From: a virus
Length of the DNA stretch: 42,321 nt
Reading direction: 5' to 3' (one strand)
IMG/VR virus record: IMGVR_UViG_3300012685_000184
Location: 1 to 42,321 of that record
A program made the translations under genes and the position numbers. Shown here in pieces: positions 16,048 through 24,000 of the stretch (position 1 is its first letter; each line of letters begins with the position of its first letter). The notes under the pieces were generated by a model, which was given only the letters and a program-made list of their open reading frames with translations, did no database searches and had not been told where the DNA came from.

Positions 16048-16148
16048 CCTTGACCGTTGACCGCGGCAGCGAGTAGAATCCGCGACAAGGTTGGGCAGGG
16101 AACCGGCTTTCAACTCTCCCCGGTTCCCCGCTCTCCGATTCAGGGAGC
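16048..16148 (+). ncRNA. three-hairpin leader masking the ribosome-binding site of the GroES-like gene
   Basis: Hairpin 1 is a two-part stem: CCTTG (16048-16052)/CAAGG (16086-16090) and CGCGG (16062-16066)/CCGCG (16080-16084). Hairpin 2 is a perfect 9-bp stem GGGAACCGG (16098-16106)/CCGGTTCCC (16120-16128). Hairpin 3 pairs 16130-16135 with 16143-16148, including one G-U pair, and contains the AGGGAG ribosome-binding site of the gene starting at 16155. Masking of that site would limit translation until melted. There is no T-run, so simple termination is less likely. Confidence 0.5.
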
Positions 16149-16154
16149 TTTCAG

Positions 16155-16457
16155 GTGATTCGTTATCAGCCGCTTGCCAATTTTGTTTTGCTTGAACGCA
16201 TTGACGATGCTTTAGATGCTTCACCGGGCGGTATCGTGATTCCCCAAATCAGTCAAGTCGCTTCAAACAAAGGCCGCGTGATCGCCGTCGGCGAAGGATA
16301 CATCATTGGCGACAAACTCGTGCCGATCCCGCTCGAAGAAGGCGACATCGTTTTGTTTTCGAAGTACGGCGCGGAGGATATTTCATTGGATGGGAAAGAT
16401 TGTTTGCTCTTGCGATACGATGAGATCAAGCTGAAAGAAAAATTGATTGTGTCATGA
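16155..16457 (+). CDS. phage co-chaperonin, GroES-like, 100 aa
   Basis: Length and order of segments match the Cpn10/GroES family: PLANFVLLERIDDA strand, then a Gly-rich mobile loop ending in GGIVIP (residues 25-30), then KGRVIAVGEG, then EEGDIVLFSKYGAEDISLDG, and a final LLLRYDEI. GroES forms a seven-membered lid on host GroEL. Phages such as T4 (gp31) encode their own version to fold capsid protein. Its location right after the major capsid gene supports that role. GTG 16155 follows AGGGAG, which lies inside a hairpin. The stop overlaps the next ATG. Confidence 0.85.
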   Translation: MIRYQPLANFVLLERIDDALDASPGGIVIPQISQVASNKGRVIAVGEGYIIGDKLVPIPLEEGDIVLFSKYGAEDISLDGKDCLLLRYDEIKLKEKLIVS

Positions 16458-17206
16458 GCTGGATTCTTCCAAGTTACGAAAAACTTCGTTGCCCGCCGGA
16501 ATACCAGGCGCACGTCACGGCCGCTGGTGGGAAGAATCGCTTCGGCGATCCGAACTTCCGATTGGTCTGGGGGCAATCTGAAACCGAATTCGTGTATGGC
16601 ACGGATGTCAACGGCCGCAAGGGTCAACACGTCATTTTCAAGCATGGCGGAATTCCTGCATGGTTCATGGAATCGTGGAAGCCGCCGGAATGCTTCGGAA
16701 CACGGGCGCTCTGGTATTCGATGTCGTGGGATCAGGATACGAAGACTCATACGCTCGGCGAATATCCCTGGCGCGGGCTGTACTTGCCGTGCCCATTCAA
16801 TCTCTACGTGAAGAAAATCACCGGCGGCGGTACGCGCTACGGAGTTGCTGACGCTCACGGACATCGCAAAGTGATCGAGGAGTCCTCGCGCATGGTGATC
16901 GATGCGATGCCGCTGAACCACTACATCATCGATCTCGTGGTGCCGAACATGCTGAAAGAGATCGATGTAACTTACGAGCAGAAGCGCGTGGCGATGGCGA
17001 ATCGCCGTTTTGCCGAAAGCGAAGCGGCGCGGAAACTGGCGTATGATGCCTATCTCGATGCGGCACCGGCATTCTTCGGTGCCGCAGGCACTTACGAATC
17101 GAATCGCGAGCGATGGATGCAGCGGCTCAAGGAAAAAGCTGCTGGCATGAAACTCACCAAAGAAGATATCGAGCGAATCATGGGCAAAGGACACAAAGTC
17201 CATTGA
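16454..17206 (+). CDS. hypothetical head-region protein, 250 aa
   Basis: ATG 16454 overlaps the GroES-like stop. The first 120 residues are rich in Trp, Tyr, Gly and Pro (for example NFRLVWGQSETEFVYG and IPAWFMESWKPPECF); the C-terminal 100 residues form charged helices, including EQKRVAMANRRFAESEAARK. No family is recognised. It lies in the head-to-connector block and is probably a virion or assembly protein. The stop overlaps the next gene's TTG start. Confidence 0.65.
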   Translation: MSWILPSYEKLRCPPEYQAHVTAAGGKNRFGDPNFRLVWGQSETEFVYGTDVNGRKGQHVIFKHGGIPAWFMESWKPPECFGTRALWYSMSWDQDTKTHTLGEYPWRGLYLPCPFNLYVKKITGGGTRYGVADAHGHRKVIEESSRMVIDAMPLNHYIIDLVVPNMLKEIDVTYEQKRVAMANRRFAESEAARKLAYDAYLDAAPAFFGAAGTYESNRERWMQRLKEKAAGMKLTKEDIERIMGKGHKVH

Positions 17207-17550
17207 GCAATATCGACCGCGAATGGTTCCAAGTTCATCTCGAAGAGATGGCCGAAGAAGGCCGCGATGTGCAACTCTATTCCGTCAATGGACAAACACT
17301 GTTTCCTTTGTGGAGTTCCAGCGGCGGCTTGTTGACGGATGCGGCTGTATTTCCGATTCTCCGCGGATCAGGGGATCGCTGCCCGGCATTCACTGGACAA
17401 TTTCCGATGGAAGACGGCGAAACGCTTGAACTTGGGAATGGATGGGTCGCAACGTGCGTGCGGCTCGGTTATCATCTTACAGCGCATGAGAAAATCGCAA
17501 AGATTCAAGCAGCCGAAACTAAACTTCGGCAACATATCAGGGAGAAATAA
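17203..17550 (+). CDS. hypothetical protein, 115 aa
   Basis: TTG 17203 overlapping the preceding TGA (TTGA) is chosen as start; an ATG at 17113 in frame would make a 94-bp overlap. The N-terminal half is acidic and helical (DREWFQVHLEEMAEEGRD), the middle contains VNGQTLFPLWSSSGG, and the end is a basic helix (ETKLRQHIREK). The VNGQTLFPLWSSSGG stretch resembles VNGQTIFPTIGASGG in the major capsid protein (about residues 393-407). Function unknown. Confidence 0.6.
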   Translation: MSNIDREWFQVHLEEMAEEGRDVQLYSVNGQTLFPLWSSSGGLLTDAAVFPILRGSGDRCPAFTGQFPMEDGETLELGNGWVATCVRLGYHLTAHEKIAKIQAAETKLRQHIREK

Positions 17551-17553
17551 ACA

Positions 17554-18348
17554 ATGCCACACGGAACACCCGCAGCGGTTCATGCTGCACGAGAACTGGA
17601 AGCGAAAATCGATGGCCCGGTAGTCTACGCGCCGGATCAGGCCGCGCAAGAAGCCCTCGCCCAAAAAGGCGGCGAAATCTACATTTTCAACGTTGGTCCG
17701 ATGGAGCAAACGGTCGAGAAAGGCTCCGCTGGCCGCTTCACCGTGAAAGCCTGCGAAATCGGCGAACCGTACAGCGAGCCTCTTGTGCTGCAGCGGCTCG
17801 TGGGCGATTCCTATGTCGTTGAAAACGAGATGAAAACTCACTACGTCTCAGGTGAGTTCATGGCGCGAGACATCATCCACCCGACAATCGGCGCGACTTG
17901 GAGCTTCGGCCAGAATCTCGACGATTTCGGCGTCTTCTGGACAAAGAACAAGCAGCCGACGGAAACGGAACTTGCTGCAGCGCGCGCCAAGATGGAAATC
18001 ACCTTCCGCAAGCTTCTCGCGATGGCCACGACGATTGAAGTCAACGGCAATCTGAACGACATCACGCCATACATGCGGATTGCGGCAACGTATTTCGGCG
18101 AAGACCGCCCGTGGAACCGCATGTACCGAAAGCATGAAGCTTGCCCAGGATGCGGGGAAAACATCAAGCAGGGAATCATCCGGCATTCTTGCGGATACAT
18201 TTTCGATCCTGACCGCGCATTGCTCGCGGGCATGATTACCCCGGAAGCGCACAAAACGATGATGGGACTTCGTGGCTATGCGGAACGTCCAAAAGAAATC
18301 GAGCGGCCAGGAAACGGAAAACGCGACCGCGCGCGCACGGCAAAATAA
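17554..18348 (+). CDS. hypothetical protein with zinc ribbon, 264 aa
   Basis: The first 160 residues are a mixed alpha/beta region (EIYIFNVGPMEQTVEKG, VGDSYVVENEMKTHYVSGEF). Around residue 195 lies CPGCGENIKQGIIRHSCGYI, a zinc-ribbon-like arrangement with a third Cys and a His. The C-terminus is basic (EIERPGNGKRDRARTAK). It follows the preceding gene by 3 bp and precedes a strongly folded 113-bp gap. It is in the virion block, yet zinc ribbons are unusual there. No family recognised. Confidence 0.65.
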   Translation: MPHGTPAAVHAARELEAKIDGPVVYAPDQAAQEALAQKGGEIYIFNVGPMEQTVEKGSAGRFTVKACEIGEPYSEPLVLQRLVGDSYVVENEMKTHYVSGEFMARDIIHPTIGATWSFGQNLDDFGVFWTKNKQPTETELAAARAKMEITFRKLLAMATTIEVNGNLNDITPYMRIAATYFGEDRPWNRMYRKHEACPGCGENIKQGIIRHSCGYIFDPDRALLAGMITPEAHKTMMGLRGYAERPKEIERPGNGKRDRARTAK

Positions 18349-18366
18349 AAACTCAAATTGATCTTC

Positions 18367-18440
18367 GGGGAACGGCGGCCGAAACTCACGTGAAAACCTG
18401 ATCACGCGAGAGGCCGTGCGCTTCGGCGCTTGCGTTCCCC
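18367..18440 (+). ncRNA. candidate three-way-junction RNA
   Basis: P1: GGGGAACG (18367-18374) pairs perfectly with CGTTCCCC (18433-18440). P2: CGGCC (18376-18380)/GGCCG (18412-18416), then an internal loop, then 18385-18393 with 18402-18410 (nine pairs with one A-C mismatch), closed by an 8-base AAACCTGA loop. P3: GCGC-TTCG-GCGC (18418-18429), a classic UUCG tetraloop hairpin. Together they form a closed three-way junction of 74 bases filling the gap between two genes. It ends 21 bases before ATG 18462. Its role (attenuator, leader or stable RNA) is unknown. Confidence 0.55.
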
Positions 18441-18461
18441 GTCGCATTTTTCGGTGAATCT

Positions 18462-19253
18462 ATGCCTGACGTACAAATAGGATCGTATCCCATCGCGAGT
18501 GATGTGCTCCAACTGGCGCGCGCTGGCGTGAACGACATGCTGAAGTCGACGGCGGGTTCGATCCTGACGGATACCGCTGCCTTCACAACGGTCTATCTGA
18601 ATGCCGCGATCCGTCGCACCCAACGCTATCTCGCGAACAACGGAATCACTTCAAACATTCGCGATAATGTGATTCTTTCGAACCTCTCACCAGCCGTCGG
18701 CTCCGATCCTTCGATTCAAGTGTACGTTGATCAGAACGGTTACTTCGACGGCGCGAATAACAATCCGAATCCGAAGCTTCCCGCTGATCTGATCCTGATG
18801 CTCGAAATGTGGGAACGGCAATCGGGATCGGGCGCGCAGTTTATCTACATGCCACAGCCGCAAGAAGGGCTTGAGTCGCGGATTCCCGGCTCGTATTTCG
18901 GCCAATGGGAATGGCGCGAAGATCGCATCAATATGACTGGTTCTACGGCTACAGAAGACCTCCGATGCCGCTATGAAGCCTCACTCGCCCGCATCGCAGC
19001 GGGCGCGGATATGGCGAAGACATCAATCCCCATTCGTGACGGCGAGGATGTGCTCGCCGCCGGTGTCGTGTATCAGTACGCGCGCACTCGCGGATCAACG
19101 CTTCGCCAGGAAGCGAAACAGTGGTGGCAGGATGAAGCCGACGAGCTGGTGAACCGATGGGTGCGTCGCGATCAGCGCATTGGGTACCGCCCACGCGGAT
19201 ATCGCGCCGGCGCAGGTAGAATCGATGGCGGTCTGATGGGGACAACGAAGTGA
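18462..19253 (+). CDS. putative head-tail connector protein, 263 aa
   Basis: Helical N-terminal part (SDVLQLARAGVNDMLKSTAG, TDTAAFTTVYLNAAIRRTQR) typical of connector or adaptor proteins that dock under the portal, followed by a mixed middle and a Trp-rich helix (LRQEAKQWWQDEADELVNRW). The C-terminus is basic and Gly-rich. Its position between capsid genes and the tail fibre fits a head-tail adaptor. The family is not certain. The stop overlaps the next GTG. Confidence 0.55.
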   Translation: MPDVQIGSYPIASDVLQLARAGVNDMLKSTAGSILTDTAAFTTVYLNAAIRRTQRYLANNGITSNIRDNVILSNLSPAVGSDPSIQVYVDQNGYFDGANNNPNPKLPADLILMLEMWERQSGSGAQFIYMPQPQEGLESRIPGSYFGQWEWREDRINMTGSTATEDLRCRYEASLARIAAGADMAKTSIPIRDGEDVLAAGVVYQYARTRGSTLRQEAKQWWQDEADELVNRWVRRDQRIGYRPRGYRAGAGRIDGGLMGTTK

Positions 19254-20608
19254 GCACACAATTCCGAGCTGACGGCCGAGTTCAATCGACGCAGGGTGCC
19301 GCGCTTTCCGGTATTTCGATTGCGGTACTGACGCAGCCTGCTGTCACAACTACGCAACCGGGTTCGCCGCTTGCAACGCTCTTCAATGCGGCGCTCTCGA
19401 ATGCGGCAACAGTGACAGCCGCTTCTTGGCTTGCGGGCGCGATCGCTTTCACTTTGAATGCGGTTCCGGCCGATGTCGTTCCCGGCTCGTACATCAATGT
19501 GACTGGAGTCAATCCATCCGGTTATAACGGCATCTGGCAAGTCGTGAGCGTTCTCGGGCTTGTTGTCACCGTCACGACTCCGTTTACGCTGACGGCAATC
19601 GCGAATCCTGGCACATACATCGGCGCAGGAACGGTCGCAACGTCGGCGCTTCCGAATCCGTTCTTTTCGGATACGCTCGGAAACTTCTTTTTCTACGCGG
19701 CCAGCGGCATCTATACGGTGCAAATCTACGGATCGTTGCTTCCGACGCAGCTTGTGCTCGCCGATCAGAACGTCGTTGCAGGCGGCGGTGCGGGATCGGT
19801 AACTTCTGTGGCACTGACGGCGCCGGCTGAATTCACGGTGACCGGCTCCCCGGTCGTTGCTGCTGGCACTCTCGCGATCACTAAAGCGAATCAATCGGCG
19901 AATCAGGTCTACGCCGGGCCGAGCGGTGGCGGGCCGGTTGCGCCGGGCTTCCGGGCGCTGGTAACCGCCGATCTGCCCGCTGGCACAGGTACAGTGACAT
20001 CCGTTGCCTATACGCTCGCGGTACCGGCCGCACTCTTCAACGCCGCAGGGATTGCAGGCTCTCCCGTCACGACGACGGGAACGATTGCGGTCACATTGTC
20101 GCTTGCGAATCAGGCGGCAAACGCCATCTTTGGCGGCCCAAGTTCAGGCGGTGCCGCTCCGCCGACGTTCCGTGCGCTCGTGCCTGCAGACATGCCGACA
20201 GGCGTGCAATTCACATCAACGACTCTAAGCTCGGCGAATCTGCTGGCGCTGCTTGGCACCCCGATCTCGCTTGTACCCGCGCCAGGTGTCGGATTCGTGA
20301 TCGTGCCATTGATGATCACTATCGAATTCTTCGGCGGCGGCGTGGCTTATACCGATGCGGGCGGCGCGGTAAGTTTCAGTGCGGGAAGCGCATCGGGGCC
20401 TTTGCCGAACAATAATATCTTCCTCGTGACCGTTTCACCGAACAAACGTTTCCAGACTTTTTCCTGGCCAGGCGCTACGGATACCGCAGGCAATCCGCCG
20501 ACGGATGAAAATGCCGCGCTCACGATCAGCAAGGCCACTAACAATTTCGCCGCAGGTACCGGAACGGCGAAGATCATCGTTCACTATTTCGTAGTTCCCA
20601 CGAATTAA
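19250..20608 (+). CDS. tail fibre protein, 452 aa
   Basis: Low-charge, Ala/Thr/Gly/Val-rich chain in three parts. The N-terminal 180 residues probably attach to the virion. The middle holds two related units of about 65 residues, the first with VTSVALTAPAEFTVTGSP and PSGGGPVAPGFRALVTADLP, the second with VTSVAYTLAVPAALFNAAG and PSSGGAAPPTFRALVPADMP. The last 135 residues are the tip domain also encoded separately at 1856-2446. GTG 19250 overlaps the previous stop. It likely binds the host receptor. Confidence 0.75.
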   Translation: MSTQFRADGRVQSTQGAALSGISIAVLTQPAVTTTQPGSPLATLFNAALSNAATVTAASWLAGAIAFTLNAVPADVVPGSYINVTGVNPSGYNGIWQVVSVLGLVVTVTTPFTLTAIANPGTYIGAGTVATSALPNPFFSDTLGNFFFYAASGIYTVQIYGSLLPTQLVLADQNVVAGGGAGSVTSVALTAPAEFTVTGSPVVAAGTLAITKANQSANQVYAGPSGGGPVAPGFRALVTADLPAGTGTVTSVAYTLAVPAALFNAAGIAGSPVTTTGTIAVTLSLANQAANAIFGGPSSGGAAPPTFRALVPADMPTGVQFTSTTLSSANLLALLGTPISLVPAPGVGFVIVPLMITIEFFGGGVAYTDAGGAVSFSAGSASGPLPNNNIFLVTVSPNKRFQTFSWPGATDTAGNPPTDENAALTISKATNNFAAGTGTAKIIVHYFVVPTN

Positions 20609-20623
20609 AAAAGGAGAAACCAG

Positions 20624-21019
20624 ATGGCGGCTGCAACTTTCAGATTCAATATCACGAACAAAGTACCGCTCGGCGAAGACACGCAAGACTGTATTCGCTA
20701 CTTCGGCACGGTCACCTTCAGCGCGGCGGCTGACACGTACTCAACGGGCGGAATGCTTGCGGCATCCGGATTTGCAGCGTTGAGTCTCGGGCCGTATAGC
20801 GACCGCGATCCGATTCTAGCTGTCGTACAGTCGAAAAGCGGGAGCGGCTTCCAGTATCTTTACAACACCGCGACGAAAAAACTCATGGTGATTGCTGGCG
20901 GCGGTTCCGGGACGGCCGCACCTGTCGAAGTGACGAACAACACGGCGCTGAACGCGACGACACCACAGATTTTCACCGATCTCGTTGTCTTCGAACTCAC
21001 CATTCCCAAAGGAAACTAG
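20624..21019 (+). CDS. putative minor virion protein, 131 aa
   Basis: ATG 20624 follows AAAGGAG with good spacing. The protein is beta-rich (TFRFNITNKVPLGEDTQD, YFGTVTFSAAADTYSTGG, FQYLYNTATKKLMVIAGG) and Thr/Ala-rich without charged clusters, like small decoration or tail proteins. It sits 6 bp before the giant tail gene. A virion role is inferred from composition and neighbours. Confidence 0.6.
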   Translation: MAAATFRFNITNKVPLGEDTQDCIRYFGTVTFSAAADTYSTGGMLAASGFAALSLGPYSDRDPILAVVQSKSGSGFQYLYNTATKKLMVIAGGGSGTAAPVEVTNNTALNATTPQIFTDLVVFELTIPKGN

Positions 21020-21025
21020 CGACCG

Positions 21026-24000
21026 ATGAATAATCCCGCTGGAACTCTGCCCGTTCCCCTGACGGTGTTCGGGGGAGCGGTGACGGAAATGGCGCCGGAA
21101 GATCTGCCAGAAGGCGCTTCACCATTCAATCAAGACGTAGACTATTTGCCTGGCGCTGTGCTTACGCGCGGCGGACGGCAAAGTGTCTATTCCTTCAATG
21201 GCTTGTTTGCCGAAGATCTCGCTGGCTTCGCGATTACTGTCCCCACATCGCCAGGCGCTGAACCTTGGGTCGCGCCACTCAACGCTACGCTGAACATTCC
21301 GGGCACGTACGCGATTGTAACGCTCAATGCCGGTGCTGGCGGCGGTCCGGGCTTGGCGCTTGACAAAGCCGTATTTGCAAACGGGTCAAGTGCGCTTGCT
21401 TCGGCATCCGCGACACCAGCGCGGGCAGGTGAAGTGGCACTCTATCTTTCTGAGATTTCCGCAGCCGGGAGTCCTCTTGGGGCCATCAATCCAGCGACGG
21501 GATGGAGCTTGCTCGACAATCCGAACGGTGCACTTTCTTCGCTCTACGCGAAGTACATCCCTGACGGGAACCTGATCACCGAAACGCAAACGTTGGTAAA
21601 TTCCGCATGGGTGACGGCGCTTATCCTGCTTGGAAGCTCGAATGCCGGAACCCCGGTGATGGTGCAGAAGCAGGTGATCAATTCCGGAGCTTTTGCGGCG
21701 GGCACCTATTCCGCGACATTCCCGGCGCCAATCACCGCGGGAAATGCCATCGTCGTCGTCTACTGCAAGAACAATTCGACGCAGGCACTTTCAGGCGTTT
21801 CTTGCACGGATTCGAAATTGAATCCCTATACTCTGCTCGGGATTACGAGAAACGGTCTCGCCGAAGAGACTGCTTTGCTGGCGACCAATGCCGCCGCCGG
21901 AACCACACAGGTAAATTTCACCTTCGCCGTCGGCTTCGGCGCGGGCACGATTGTCGCTTATGAAATCTCCGGGATCGGTTCCCTTTCCGCCACGCAAGGT
22001 ATTTCGCAAGTCCTGAAGGCGTCTAATTTCAATTTCAATATTCCTGTTACGCAATCGATCATCGGCGTACAGGTAGAAATCAGTGGGCATCAGACTACCC
22101 GGCCAGTGGATGCAATCCTGGCGGTGACGCTTTCGCCGCCTGCCGGTTTGATTCCCGGACCGATTGCCATTCGAGAGATCGATGTGCAGCTTCCGCTCGT
22201 TGATGCGCAAGTCACAGCGGGATCGGCAACCGAATTGTGGGCATTGCCGTTGACTCCCGCAATTCTGAACAATCCGAATTTCGCCGTGAACATCCTCGCA
22301 TCAGCTGCCACGCTGCAAACCTTCGATGTCTACGCGATTAAGCTGAAAGTGTTCACATCGCCGCAGCCCCCGGCGAATTTCAACTACATCAAAACCTTTG
22401 AACAGACGAGCGGCCAGATTGACACTCTGGCGCTTGATGCCAATGGCGTGCTGTGGGATGAGAACGTCACTTCGACACCAAACATTTTAAACGGCATCTA
22501 TACCGGGATCACGCCAAACACTTTCGCGAAAAGCGTCACTTTCGAGGATGTCGAATATATCGCACTCTCGAATTTGCTTACTGGCACGGACATTCCGCGG
22601 CATTGGGATGGAACTTTTCTCGACCGCGTTTCTCAGGTTGGGCCAGGCGCACCACCTTCGGTGAACGCGACTTCGACGATCTTCCAGATTGCGCCGACGC
22701 CAAACGGCATCACGCAACTTCCGCCGGTCACGATTGGAGACGTTGGCGGCGGTGGCGGGCATGGCGGGATCAGTTCGCTTCTATGGTCGGCGGGACCGGG
22801 AAACACTTCGACCGGGAACACTCTGACACTCTATTACGGGAGAGTAACAGTAATTCCCGTCGATCCGAATATCGTGGCAGGGCAAGGGATTCGCATACAG
22901 GGTTTGCCATTGATCAATGGCCAGGACCCCAACGGTACATACATAGTAACTAGCGTGGGATCGGGAGTCCCGCCGAATCCGAACTTCGGAACGGCGAATC
23001 AGTATTTCACAGTCAAGGCGGCAAGCTCACAGTCGGCATTCTTCTTCCAAGCGAACAACCCGATTGTGGGATCTTCCTACCAAGTAACGCTGGCAACGCT
23101 TACGACATTGATCCCACTTCCGAATACGCAGATCGGATCGCAAATCACCGTCTCGGGCGTTCCGGTAGCGGCATGGAATGCGGTTTGGACGGTGCTTGCA
23201 ACGCCGAATGCTGGAACGCTCGCGATCACCCAGACGCAACTTTCAGGGAATGTGGCGACATATACCTTCACACTGATTTCAGGAGTCGCTCCAACCGTCG
23301 GGCAGCAAGTGACGATTGTCGGATGTTTGAACGGTCCGATCGTCGGCGGTACCAGTATTTTTAATATCTCAAATGGCATCGTTGCGGCCATCGGTGCGAA
23401 TCAGTTTTCGGTGAACATCACCGCCGGGGATGTCTTGCCAGCCGCCGAGAGCGGAAACGCTACAGTCAACGGCACGAAGTTTCAATTCGATCCGGGCATC
23501 GTCTTCGCTGGCACCGGCACGAATCCAATCTTCGGAAATTCCGGAGGCGGTCAAGTGGTTGTCGGCGGTGCGGGACTTGGCGCGGGCTTGCGCAAAGCGG
23601 TCTTGATGTTCCTGACGCGGAATGGCCTGATCAGCCCGGCATCGCCGCCAGTGACGTTTTCAACCACTGGCGGTTCGACTTCGCTCGCATTTCTGAACAT
23701 TGCAATCGGTCCGCCGGATGTGACTGCACGGATCATCGCGATTACTGGCGCTGGCGGAGACAATTTCTTTTGGATGCCGCAACCGACGATCACGCAGGCC
23801 AGCGGCCAGAACGTTACATACACATCCTCGAAGATCGCGGACAATACCAGCACGCAAGCGGTGCTCACATTCACGGATGCGATCCTGCTCGCAGGTACCG
23901 CAATTGATACCCCGGGGAACAATCTTTTCAATCAGATCGAACTCGGCTCTTCGCTCGGATTTCTGACCTATGCGAACCGGCTGATCGCGATTGGAGAACA

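Noticed and set aside
16253-17203. Minus-strand ORF of 316 codons opposite the GroES-like gene and its neighbour
   Set aside because: It lies fully antisense to two well-supported genes, is rich in His, Arg and Ser as expected for a shadow frame, and has no ribosome-binding site or recognisable domain.
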